Below, one piece after another: positions 38,444-49,700 of a DNA stretch of 64,000 bases; the stretch's first letter is position 1, and each line of letters opens with the position of its first letter. A model generated the notes under the pieces. That model did no database searches and was not told the origin of the DNA. It saw only the letters and a list, made by a program, of their open reading frames with translations. A program made the position numbers and the translations under genes. The stretch spans positions 50,760,561 through 50,824,560 of the forward strand of contig CM039179.1 of the NCBI GenBank assembly GCA_008360975.2, in the 5' to 3' direction. This DNA comes from Lichenostomus cassidix (Eukaryota; Chordata; Aves; Passeriformes; Meliphagidae).

Positions 38444-41400
38444 TTTAGTTTCTAAGCGCAAAGTGGTTTTGGTGGTGAAAATGAGTGAAATTGATCTTGC
38501 CAAGAATAATCTCCCTCCACCTCCCTTTCCTTTTCGCAAGCCTGTCTAAACCCTGAGCTGACACTGAAGGCGATGCCCACAACTTCCATTCCAAATCCTG
38601 ATCCAGCAAACTTACAGCTAAATTCTGTTTCCTTTCAGAGCCGAAGGAACATAGTTATACCGGGAAGTAAAATCATGTTGTGCCACACTTCCTTTCTGAG
38701 GGAAAGAAGAAAATGCAAATGATTTCTTTTTCTTCTACAGTATACTTCACACAAGGAGTAATATTATGTTCTAGAGTGTGCAGAGGACCCAGAAGATATT
38801 GGCTGGAAAAAACCATACAATTTATGGGTCAAGTATCTTTAAGGCCATGAAGTGCTACTGCTTAACACACTACACCTTAGAGCACTTCCTGTGCATTGTT
38901 GCCTCTTCCCAGAGCTCTCTCCCATGTAGGTTGTAACATGGAATCTAATTAGCTTTCTCTTTTCCTCTTCACTGTACTCATCCAATCTCTCCCATTCCCT
39001 GATCCTTATCCCATTTAAAATTTATTTGTAAACCATTCTTCTCCAGGTACTTTGTATCTACTATACATTTCCGGTTGCATAACCAAAAAGCCAAAGAAAT
39101 TAGTTGTTTTTCTGGTGAAAACTTCCTTAGGAAGCCATTATTTTAGATTTTTAGATGTTTAGATTATCTAATTTAGATTATCTAATTAAATAATTATATT
39201 ATTGCCTCTTCATAAAACCAACCCTCACCTTTCAAAATTGTTCACACCACTAGGCGCTCAAACACTGTCTTAAACAAGCAAACAAACAACAAAAAAACAT
39301 ATGTTTCATGTCACTACCTATTCATTTTTGAGGCAGAATGGATTTGCCATGGAACTCGGTCATGTTGTGCGAAGTATACATCTTCTTACAAGAAAGCAAG
39401 TAAGCCAGCTATGACACAGATCACTAAACATATTTTGGCATTAAGGTGGCTACTTACAAGACTCATATATCCCATATCCAAGATTAATTTTCTTTGATAC
39501 ATTTTAAATCATTTTGTGGATACAGTAATTACACTGTACTCAAACCATGTCAATCTATCACTGCTCTGAATCAATATGGTAGGTGTTTTTCAACTATTTA
39601 TAAATAACAATGCTCATATATGCCAAACATCTTATAAAAGTACAATTAGTTAGAATAAAGAGCATATTTGTTCTTGTATTGATTTAACTCCTTGTCACGC
39701 TTTGTAGGGTGGCCACGTATATGTCTTTTTTTAAATCTAAGATTGCATTTAACTTTTTGTTTCCAGTGGAGTTTTCCTTACTTGCCTGATTTCACTTTCA
39801 ATTCTGTGTTACAGATAAGTATGTACATATTTAAATGTACAACTGAATATTTCTACAGGCACAAATTGCAGCTCTTCACTTTTCACTGGAAATTAATAGC
39901 AGACCCCCGAGAAAATGCTATGCAAATAGTTGGCTGCAAACATTATTTTTCCATTAAGATTATGTCTTGCATAAATGTATGACATTAGAGAAAGAAAAAA
40001 ACGAAAGAAATCACGGTCAATATAAGTTTTCTCAAACACTCTAGAAGTTAATTTTAAGGTGTTGCCTCATGAAAATGTGGTGGCAATGTAATATTACATC
40101 TCTTTAATGTATCAATTTCTAGGGTTTTAGTTACCATTTTATTATCTTTTATTCATGTTAGTGTTTAGAGATTTATTTCCTGACCTCTCAGGGCTTCTAA
40201 TAGAATTTTTCTCCGGGTGAAGTGATTCAGGACATCTGTCCATCAAAGTGTGAAGGGAGAATTGAGATGAACCTTCAGTGTTTTCTCCAGTTTTTCAAAT
40301 GAACTAAGGAAATTTTTTATGGCTTCAATACAAAACTATCAGTTAGCCACAATGTTAACTCAAAGCCAGTCTTAAGTTCATGAACCTTAACAAACCTCTT
40401 GATGAACCTCATTTATGTTTGGAATTTCTAATGAAACACAATACCACAAGAGTTTCCCATAGTTTTAGGTTTCACATGGTTTTGAGTTTCATTGCAAACA
40501 TCTTCAACATAATTACCATTCCTCTGAAGATATAAAATGCCATGGAGCAAATCTTCAAGTGGTGTAAACTGACAACTCTGCACCAAGTTCATTGTCAACA
40601 AATACCCTCCATGATTTGATCCTTTAATTAATATGCAATCCTTGTCTTTGACCCCAATTAAAATTAACAAAAATGGTGCTGTATCATATCTTTTCAGTGC
40701 AGAAATATGCGAGATTTATACAGATGATATATAGGATTTCAAGTTCCATTTGGGCACCTAAAAAAATTAACTTTTTTACATAAATGTTATTATAACGGCA
40801 GTAAATATGCTGACACATTATTCACTCTTATGCATCCAATCACTATTAGCCAGATTAATTCTTTTTGCTTAATCTCTAGCATTTTTCCTGACAGAACAGC
40901 ATTAGTTATGCAAAAGTGGTCATATATTGTCAAACTGAGAGACTCATCTTGATTATTCCTGGTTATTTTGAGTATAAGTACAATCCACCCTGACTGTTAG
41001 TCTGCCCCTGGGACCCAAGCAATTTGGCTGTTATTATAATGAGGTGTGGCTCATCATAAGGGTGATTATAATGGAGTCTAAGGGAATAGGGAGTCAAGCC
41101 TACTGTATATTATCTTTCATTTTTAAAGACTGTACTTTGGAATAATGGTTGAGTATTGTAGCATTTCTGTTCATTGCATGTCTTCAGGGGTTGAGATATC
41201 CTCCAATGGACTATTTTGATACTAATAGGAAAGCACGTTTAGAACATGAAAATCCCTGTATCTGTTCCTTCAGGCAATTTGTTCAGAGTGTAATTCATAT
41301 CTGATGAATACTTGGTGACACTGAATGGTCCAGTGAAGATTGGTGCTAATTTTGCAGTAATGCTCTCCGTTGCATCTGTAGCTGAGTGGGAAGGTATTTT

Positions 41401-43086
41401 TCACCAGTTCATGAACATTTAAAAATCACTTGTATATTTGTGATCATAATATTACTCGCTATTCTCTAATTTCTTACTGAAATTGCTCTCAAGTTGTTTT
41501 AGATCTGAGTTGTGATTTTCATAATCTTCTCACTTTTCTGAAGAGTACTAAGTCCAGAAACAGCAGAGTTCCTTTTAGATTAGAAGGTGTTATCTTCAGG
41601 GAAACAAAAGACTTGTCAAAAAAAATTGTTACACTTTTTCTTCATTCCTTCCTGTGAACAACATTGATGAGAGATTATTTCCATTAAAACTGAGTGCCTT
41701 AAATTGTCACCATAAAAGCCACACAAATCATGATCTCCTTATAGGATAGACTATTAGGGATTTTAATTTGAGTTTTTTTGAAAGATATGATGGAAAGACT
41801 AACAACAAAAATGAATCAAAATTATTTTCTGTACAGGCTTTCTATATATGTCTAAAGAGGGCTGATGTTGAACAGAAATTGCTAACAATAGCTAAGAATT
41901 GTGTCTGCGTGTAAACATAATTCCAGTGTCCACAAGTAATTTATACACATCGTTACAAGAAGGATAGAGGTATTCTGACAAAGCTGCAGCATTGCCTTCT
42001 TATTGAAAAAGTTTAGGTATATTTACATAATTACATCTATAAAAAAAAGTCAAATAACAAAAAATCTTCATCCCTTTCCCTTGACTGAAGAACATAATAT
42101 TATTTAATTTATACTGTACTTTCTGAAGTAGTCTAATAGCCTCAAAAATAAGTAAAATCCTATTCTAAATGTTTTTTGAATGTTGGCAATTCCCTTTATT
42201 TCATTATAATTTTGTTTCATTTCTTACCTTATTTTTTAAGTTTGAGCAACATAAAAACTCATGTTGATCCATTTGACCTTAAGACCTAAAGTTTGATGAC
42301 TTGAAGTGTTACAATAATAATAATAGTAGCAGTGACTGTCTTGATCAAAGTGAAGAAATGTATCTATATATATACATATTCACTTGCTGAAATATTTACC
42401 AATAATTATTTATGATTCAAAATAAGAATAAGAATAAAAAATTTTCAAATCAAACGCAAAAAGGATTGTGTGACTCAATTGCTTTGCATGGCATTGTTGA
42501 ATTTTACAGCTCTCTGCATCACTGAATGCCATTGAAAGTTTGCCATTTGATTGCAATTACTAGGCAATGGCATATACAGCACCTTTGTTCTACAGAACTT
42601 TCTGTGAAGTGTTGGTACATGGTGAGAAGCCTATTGACCATATTTCCATACTTGATAGTTTTGAGAAATTTTGGAAATCTAGAGTTGTTAGGACAGGAAA
42701 TATTCTGCTGTTCTTTGTCAAAAAGCATAGGTTTCATTGGCGGCTACTTTCCATCTCTGAGTCAGGTAGAAAGAGCACAAAATAATATCAGGGAAAAAAG
42801 CATGGCTGATAAAATGATCTTTATAAAAGCTAAACTGTTGGATGTGGTATTTCAAAGTAGAAATCCTCATACTCAAAATTTCCCCAAATTTCCAAATTAT
42901 CAAAGAAGTATATGCTTGTAAAATTACATATATTCTGAGTAGTTTTCTATCCTGATCACCTGATTTTATTGTCAGACCTTTTTTTGTGAGTTGAAAAAAA
43001 TGCAACCTTCCTTAAAACTTGCTACCTCAGTTTCTTATTATTCTTTCGAATGACTGAGTATTAATTACTCTGTTAGAAAATGCATA

Positions 43087-43134
43087 TATATTTATGTATG
43101 TATATGTAAGTATATATATGTATGTATATGTAAG
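43087..43134 (+). repeat. Tandem duplication, 2 x 24 bp, TATG-rich
   Basis: The 24-mer at 43087-43110 recurs at 43111-43134 with one mismatch (sixth base T to A). Each unit ends in TATGTATGTATATGTAAG. Confidence 0.88.
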
Positions 43135-43184
43135 TGTAATATTTGGAGAGGTTCACTGCTAGACAATAAACACATGCCTCCAAA

Positions 43185-43514
43185 TTACAATTCTTCCTTT
43201 CTGCAGGCCATGGAAGTCTCAGTAAAATCACAAACTGTCTTGCAAGAGTGCCTATTTTTCAGTCTTATGAGTGTCTGATATGACGGGAGATCTTGCAAAT
43301 ATGTTTCATCCACATAGTGTTCAAAGCACAAAATAGCACCAGACAGTCCATTTTTAAAGCTAGAAAAGTTCCTCGCTGGCATGTGCAGCGTTCTGTTGCC
43401 GTATGCTAATATCCTGTCATTTTTCTGAGCTTCTTTCTGCATGGATGCTCCACCAAGGCCCCCATGACAAGCCTCTACGTAAACTGTAAATATCCTTTTA
43501 AAGTATTGGAAAGC
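43185..43514 (-). CDS. Unrecognised open frame, possible exon or pseudogene remnant
   Basis: On the minus strand the frame is open for 109 codons between a stop at 43515-43517 and the stop at 43185. An ATG occurs at 43442, giving 85 aa from there. The start region reads FTVYVEACHGGLGG; later parts read ILAYGNRTLHMPARNFSSF and CFEHYVDETYLQDLPSYQTL. Two N-glycosylation-type sequons (NRT, NFS) are visible. A possible splice acceptor (GATATTTACAG, ending near 43484) lies inside the frame. The block has more CpG than its surroundings. I do not recognise the family; the YVEAC and YGN(R/K)T words recall legumain-type peptidases only loosely, and I do not rely on that. A chance open frame is a real alternative, since frames of this length are expected about once in a window this size. 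Confidence 0.2.
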   Translation of the reverse strand, partial: AFQYFKRIFTVYVEACHGGLGGASMQKEAQKNDRILAYGNRTLHMPARNFSSFKNGLSGAILCFEHYVDETYLQDLPSYQTLIRLKNRHSCKTVCDFTETSMACRKEEL

Positions 43515-44029
43515 TTAAAAGGGCTTGATGACTGGTGCTCACTAGGGGTATTGGAAGACCTTCTAATTTAAGCAGTGCTCAAAAGGGACAACATATTTCA
43601 TACGATGTAATGTCGAACACTGAGTGACAATATAGACCTCCATGTAAAATGACAAAATTGAATGACTTTTGACTGTCTGGATGTTTAAAGTGTAGCTGTA
43701 TTTGAAATAAATAAAAAGAGAATTTTAAAAAGGCAAAACGTCCCAGCAAAACCAAAACTAAAAACAGACCAGCAAAAAATTTCATAGGGTAATTTCCCTT
43801 AATTTCTGGGCGACAATGATTTAAACATCTTTCTGAACATGATCAAAATAGGTAAGCAGGATTTAATATTGAGGAATCATGTAGTTAACTACCATTAAAG
43901 TTCTTAGCTTTAATGACTGCCAATGATGGTTCTGATAAAGTGATAAAGTGTTTGGGCAGAATATATTCATTCTTGATAATAATTATTATCTTTCAAAACC
44001 TGTTTGGTTTGGGTTTTGGTTTTTTGGTC
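43515..44029. other. Non-coding DNA, no gene seen
   Basis: This is a short AT-rich interval between the open frame above and the CR1 fragment. A G/T-rich tract (GGTTTGGGTTTTGG) at about 44003-44029 directly abuts the CR1 copy, where CR1's own 3' end would be expected. Confidence 0.5.
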
Positions 44030-44456
44030 TCAGAAAGCTGTAGAGAGCAATGTAATTGCCCCTCAGCCTCCTTTTCTCCAAATTAGACAAGCCCAAAGTC
44101 ATCAGCCGCTCCTCACAGGACATTACTTCCAGCCCTTTCACCACTTTTTTTGCCCTCCTCTGGATGTACTTGAGTACCTTCCCATCCTTCTTAAATTGTG
44201 AGGCCCAGAACAGCACACAGGACTTCAGGTGAGACTGCACAATCACCAAATACAGCAGGACAATCATCTCTTTTGACCAGCTGGTTATGCTGTGATTGCT
44301 GCACCCCATGATGCCTTTTGCCCTGTTGCCTGCCAGGGCACAGTGCTGGTTCTTATTGATCTTGGGACCAACCGGTACCCCTAGATCCCTTTCTGCAGGG
44401 CTGCTCTCCAGTCACTCCTCTCCCAGTCTGTATTTACATCTGGCCTTTCTGTGGCC
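44030..44456 (-). mobile_element. CR1 LINE fragment, 3' part of ORF2
   Basis: The minus-strand frame 43986-44309 reads SITSWSKEMIVLLYLVIVQSHLKSCV, then FWASQFKKD, IQRRAKKVVKGLE, SCEERLMTLGLSNLEKRRL and RGNYIALYSFL. This is the unmistakable C-terminal domain of avian CR1 ORF2. The copy is truncated at both ends: it begins after the reverse transcriptase domain, and it lacks the last part of ORF2 and the 3' tail, where a G/T tract takes over. It is a dead copy. Confidence 0.93.
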
Positions 44457-47079
44457 CATATTTTGTCACCCTAGTTTGCATTGTTTTTTCTAGTTAGACC
44501 AAGTAATGTCAGTTATGTAGGGTAACACACTTTCCTACATGTTAAACAATTGCAGAAGCAAAAAAAGTCCGTAATTCACTGATAATGAAAAAATATGAAG
44601 TTGTTCTTGAAAGCATTTGGAAAGGTGTAGTAACTTTATATAAAGTACCCCTATCATGTTTTACAGTAGGACTACACAACAATTACAGGATGAAATTATA
44701 TAATACTACTTTTCCATAATTGGCATACATAAATAGAACAAATAAAAGTCATTTAAAAAGTCATTCCTTTTCATTCTGAACTTAAACAAAAGATCTGATG
44801 ATTCCTTCTGATTGCATTTCCTGGATTTATTTCTCAATAATGACACTTTTGGGAGCAATTCTATGGGGGATGAGATTGATCACCCATCACTGCTGCTGAT
44901 GTGCTGTTTAACCAAGCTGGTGAACCATAAACTGTCATCAGAGAGTGTATCAGACTAACAGTGTGTATCATGCAGCTCACTCTCCTGTGCACCTAACGAT
45001 GATGATCGTTCTCTTAGTCCATTAGACAGCACAAGGACCTGTTAAACAAAGTACTGGACTGGCACACTTTGCATGATGCAAAGAGAAACCAAATCCTGCT
45101 TGATGGGTTAAGTGGTGACATAAACTGAATCTATAGGTTATGGAGCAAGAAGTCTAATGCTTCATGAACTAATAGGACTTTGGTACAGGCAGAATTTTTA
45201 AAGCTGAAACTTTCTTTGATAGTGATAGATACGTTTTAATAAGGGTGAGCATAGCTCTTTTGAGCAGTGAAGAGCACTTGCTCCAAAATAAGGTCAGTTT
45301 ACCTTTTTTCAAAGACATATGAAGCACCCCTCCCCAAAAGAATTTAAAGGAATAAACAATATTTATATTTTTAATTATTGTTAAATTTCATGTACCTGGT
45401 ATTCCAATGTTGCAAACTGTATAAGCATGATTTAAAAAGTTGTGATTACTAGATAAAGTTTATGATTCAGGGCCCTAGACCTATGAATTTTTAAGGACAA
45501 AACCTCAAGGGATGTACCCAGATCGATGAAGATGTGCATAACCTGGTGATTGACATTTATAGTCTTTTTTAACTTGTATGCATAATTCCTAGTACTTACT
45601 TCAGTGGAAGTAGTCACATTTCCTCCTTTCATGCTTCTAGTTTTCTCCTCTCTCATGCAATTAGTTTTTGGAAGATCAAAGCTTAAATTCATCCTGGTTC
45701 TTCTTTCTTGAGTTGTTGAAGTCTGGTGGTTTGTGGGTTGTTTGTGTTTGTATGTTTGTTTGTTCATTTTTTGGTTTTTTTTGCTTTCTGAGTGAATTGT
45801 TCAAAAGATCTAACTAGGAATATTCAAGGAATAGTCATGAGGCTTTTGCCCCAAAATAATACTCTGAGTGAGTTTCAGTACTAACAGATATTGTAAAGTC
45901 CTTTCTGACTTGCAGAAATGCCTGCCCCATTAATACTATAGCTGTATCCTTGAGGAACACCTCATTCAACCTAAAATTTCTTTAGGACTCTGAGGGTGCC
46001 CTTCTCTCCCTTTTGTTCCCCAGCTCCTCGATCCTGAGAAATCACCTAGAAACATACTTGGAAGTACTAAGTATAATTAAAATTTCTCTGTTTCACTCCA
46101 GGCATTTTTTAAAATAGGATTCCTCTGACCAAATTTTTGATATCTGCAATATGTGACATAAACAACTAAATTAGTCAGTGGGGAAAAAATAGACTCCTCA
46201 AGGGCATAATTCATCTCACCCATATGGGGGCCTATTTGACAAGTGAGATAAGCTAAATCTACCTGGTTTATTGTGTTAAGAATATATGAAGTGATCCTCT
46301 CACAGGTAGAGAGCATCTATCCTGTGGAGTTACTCTACTTTTTGATGCCCAAATTAATTTAGACAAATCCAATGGCTTCTGTCTAAACTTGAGTCTCTTC
46401 AGGTATGAACCTGTGTTAGTACAGTTAAAACAGAAAGTCTACTGTTTCCTCTGAGCAACCCATCTTCTAATGATCCCTTTTGAAAATTTTTGTGCAAATG
46501 CTTCTGCATTTTCTCCCATCCATATCTCAAACCTGGAAGGAAATTGCTATAAATACCTATAAAATCTGTTTATGGTTCTCTCACAAATTTCTGCTGGACA
46601 TTTTTCTTTTCTGTAATTCGTATCAAAAGCTTGAATTGTGCAGTCCAGTGGAAGTCTGAGATGCTTAGGAAATGTTGGCTTGTGCTGCCGAGTGTTTCTC
46701 CTTCTGTATACATGCTGTGGCTCTGTTTTTACTGCAAGTACACAGAGGCAGTAAAAGCATTTTCAGTGGGCAGTCCTTAGCACAGTGGGACTAGTAGGGC
46801 CTGTGAAACTAATTAAGCTGGCAGCAATAACAAAAATGAAATGATAACAATAGTAACACTAATAACCTGTAAAAGTACAAGTAAACAAGAAAAGGTTTAA
46901 CTAGGAAAAAATAGTCCTGAAGAGACTGTTTTCTGTGTACATTACCTGCTCAGAATTCACAACAAAACTTGGACGTTTCAAATATGAATTTAAAACATTG
47001 TACTAAAACTAGGTAATATCCTCACTACACCAGGAGGTTGGAAAACCAGGTACTGATTCCAGCAATCTTCACAATGATC
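44457..47079. other. Non-coding DNA, no gene seen
   Basis: No gene is recognised. The interval 44870-45120 looks like a possible conserved element, with a POU-like palindrome CTTTGCATGATGCAAAG at 45067-45083. A G/T-rich low-complexity tract lies at about 45719-45781. Confidence 0.5.
45719..45781 (+). repeat. G/T-rich low-complexity tract
   Basis: The + strand is mostly T and G with repeated GTTTGT units (TGTATGTTTGTTTGTTC), ending in TTTTTTGGTTTTTTTTG. It resembles the tracts at 25476 and 44003. Confidence 0.75.
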
Positions 47080-47437
47080 ATTAGAGCCCTCAGGGCACTG
47101 CCTGCCCTGGCCGTCCCTGCCCAGCCCCTCCAGTGCTCCCCACCTGCTGCTCATGTCCCAGGACCCTCTTTCAGCCCTCCAGGGCTGTCTGCCCCAACAA
47201 TGCCACAGCAGGGCTTGTCTCCAGCTCCCCATATCCCTGCCCTCCCTGGCCATGGGCCCCTCTGAGTTGGCCCTACCCAGGACCCACATCCCAACTCAGC
47301 CTTGACCCCTTCCCATCCCCAAGGAGGTGCTCAGTGCCTGGGGCTGGGGCCACCCTGGTTCCCCCTGGCTGCCTTGCTCCTGGCCCTAATGGACCCCATG
47401 GGGAAACATCTATCTGCTAACACCTGCAGCACCTGGA
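47080..47437. other. GC-rich block of unknown origin
   Basis: Composition changes abruptly from AT-rich to strongly C/G-rich (CCCTGCCCAGCCCCTCC-like text) and back within about 360 bp. CpG is scarce, so it is not a CpG island. The + strand is C-rich. Open frames exist on both strands (for example 46990-47289 minus, 47133-47420 plus) but read as low-complexity Pro/Ala/Leu or Gly/Arg/Trp and match no family. An old GC-rich LTR or other interspersed repeat, or a captured exon, would fit. I cannot name it. Confidence 0.45.
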
Positions 47438-48387
47438 TGATCTTGGATGTAATGCTAAGCATAATGTCCTTCAGTTCAAGGCTATGCAAATTCACATCAA
47501 GGTATTTGAACATTCTTATGCACGAGGAATAGTAAAATATTTTCTTCTCACTGATAGAGAAGGTCAAAATTTCACAGGATTTCCTTAGGAGAGCCAGGAA
47601 ATAAAACATTTCTACTGACTCTTACCCCATTTGTTGGAGACAACACAACTCTAATTACTAATTTCTCAGGTAAGAAAATATTAAAATGGTTTCTTGTTAT
47701 GATACAGCTGAATTTTGTTGTTGTTGTAACTAAGCCTAAAGCTAATGTAAAAGCAAATTAAATGTTCACACTTCTCTTCACAAGTCTGAAAATTAGGCTG
47801 GGCGTGGTAGTGTGATGCTTATGCCTTACATGCTTTTCCTCATGGCTGGACTTTTTATGTATGGTGGAGTCCACAGTTTATGTAAAAATACTTATCTGAA
47901 CAGAGGTTCCTAATGTCAGTCTGGATGTCCAAAGGTTTCTGAGATCTCAGCAAAAGGCTGGCATGTACAACAGGGAAACCCCAGGAGACCTGTGTACTCT
48001 TCAGTGGCAGCTGGAGGTAAAGAAAATACCTGGTATAAAGAAAAATGCTAAGGCTATTTTACCTCACACTAGAGTCCTGTGTTTAAGCAAGTTAATTAAG
48101 TTTAAACTTGTTTTTTAAAGGTTTAGTTAATGATTCCTCCTCTTACTAAAAATAAAAATAGAGATTTTTTTTACTTATTTAATCTATTTGTTTTTTTTGA
48201 ATACTGTCTTGAATATTGCATATTTTATCTTTCCTTTTTTTCCTAGAAACTACATAGTGTGCATGCTAACTGACCAACCAACTTAATTGGCCAACTATTA
48301 CTGATGGAAGAGATTGATCCCTTCAATCAACAGTTTAGAATGGATGCATTTGCACTTTCTCTGTTTACCATGGAAGGAGCAAAGGAA
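47438..48387. other. AT-rich non-coding DNA, no gene seen
   Basis: No gene or named repeat is recognised between the GC-rich block and the long CR1 copy. Confidence 0.55.
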
Positions 48388-49700
48388 TCATAGAATTACA
48401 AAATCATAGAATGTTTTGGGTTGGAAGGGACCTTGGTTCCCTCTGCCATGAACAGGAACACCTTCCACTAGATGAGCTTACTCAATGCCTCATCCATCCT
48501 GGCTTTTAACGTTTCCACGGATGGGGCATCCACAATATCTCTGGGCAACCTGTTCCAGTGTGGCTCCACCATCATGGAAAAGAATTTCTTCATAATGTTT
48601 AATCTAAACCTCATGGAAAAGAATTTCTTCATAATGTTTAATCTAAACCTATCTTTCAGTTTAAAGCCATTGCCCCTTGTCCTATCACTACATGTCCTCG
48701 AAAAAAGCCCTTCTGCAGCCATCTTGGAGGCCACCTTTATGTACTGAAAACTTTGCTACAAGGAACCTTCTTGTCTCCAGGCTGAGCAACACTAACTCCC
48801 TCAGCCTTTCCTTGTAGGATTGGTTCTCCATCTCCCTGATATTCTTCATTCTTCTAGTCCTCATCTGGACTTGCTCCAACACATCCATGTCCTCTCACAT
48901 TAGGTTGGAGCCGCCAGAGATGGAGGTGGTACTCACACTGGGGTCTCATGAGAACACAGTACAGATCTCAGCCTGCAGGTCATGCTTCTTTTGATGCAGC
49001 CCAGGGCACAGCTGGCTTTCTGGGCTGTGAGCTCACATTGATGACCCTTGTTGAGCTTCTCATCTGACACTCTTAAGAAGGTCCCCACATCTGTCTCCTC
49101 AGCGCTGGGCTCAATCTAATCTCTGTCCAGGCTGTATCTGTGCTTGGGATTGCCCTGACTCAGGTACAGGATCTTGCCCTTGGCCTTGTTGAACTTCATG
49201 AAGTTCACACAGGCCTACCTCTCAAGCCTGTCAAGGTTTCTCTGATAGTATCTCTGCCCTCCAGAGTGTCAAAAGCACTGCAGTTTGGTGTCATCAGCAA
49301 ACTTGCTGAGGGTACACCTGATCCTACTCCCTGTGCTGCTGACAAAGATATTTGACAGTGCTGGTGCTGCCACTGGAACACCACTCATCACTGGTTTCAA
49401 CCTGGGCATTGAGCTGTTGACTACAACTCTTTGAGTGTGACCATTCAGCCAATTCCTTATCCACTGAGTCATCCATCTGGCATATCCAAGTCTCTCAAAT
49501 TTAGAGACAAGGATGTAGAGTGGTACAGTGCCAAATGCTTTGCACAAATCCAGGGAGATGGCATCAGTTGCTTTTCTCTTATCCACCAACACTGTAAATT
49601 TTGTTGTAGAAGGCCACCAAATTTGTCAGTTCTTGGCAAGTTGCTTTTTCCATCAGCTGTAAATAACTTCTCCAAAGGGGTCTCGTGCTTAGAGTCCCTC
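48388..49700 (-). mobile_element. CR1 LINE, longest copy, RT to 3' end
   Basis: On the minus strand the element runs from part of the reverse transcriptase to the true 3' end. Frame 49269-49592 shows the RT motif A region LDLCKAFGTVP, then WIRNWLNGHTQRVVVN, a damaged SGVPxGS motif (SGVPVAAPAL), NIFV and the FADD active-site box (about 49290-49301). Next comes VQMRTRRMKNI and KERLRELVLLSLETRR (frame 48688-48888), then CSDRTRGNGFKLKDRFRLNIMKKFF and HWNRLPRDIVDAPSVETLKA (frame 48468-48734). The 3' end carries the CR1 tail (TCCCTTCCAACCCAAAACAT on the minus strand, then octamers ATTCTATG and ATTTTGTA near 48388-48412). Stops and frameshifts separate the pieces, so it is not functional. It contains an in-frame 39-bp tandem duplication. 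Confidence 0.95.
48572..48649 (-). repeat. Perfect 39-bp tandem duplication inside CR1 ORF2
   Basis: The 39 bp at 48572-48610 are repeated without a mismatch at 48611-48649. On the minus strand this duplicates 13 codons in frame (FRLNIMKKFFSMR then FRLNIMKKFFSMM), within the conserved segment just before HWNRLPR. The two copies are identical although the surrounding CR1 is decayed, so the duplication is probably younger than the insertion. Confidence 0.95.

Larger units (their letters stand above)
38034..43184. other. AT-rich non-coding DNA, no gene seen
   Basis: No gene is recognised. A perfect 14-bp tandem duplication (TTTAGATTATCTAA twice) lies at 39158-39185. The + strand frame 42526-42921 (131 codons) overlaps open frames in other phases and on the other strand, and matches no family I know. 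A 24-bp tandem duplication is at 43087-43134. Confidence 0.5.

Noticed and set aside
42526..42921. 131-codon + strand frame
   Set aside because: Overlapping frames are open in another phase and on the minus strand, there is no recognisable domain, and the length is near the chance maximum for the window.
43185..43514. Assignment of the minus-strand frame to legumain-type peptidases
   Set aside because: Only two short words agree and the conserved segments expected between them are absent.
47133..47420. Pro/Ala/Leu-rich frames in the GC-rich block
   Set aside because: They are a composition effect of C-rich DNA; frames are open on both strands and none resembles a family.
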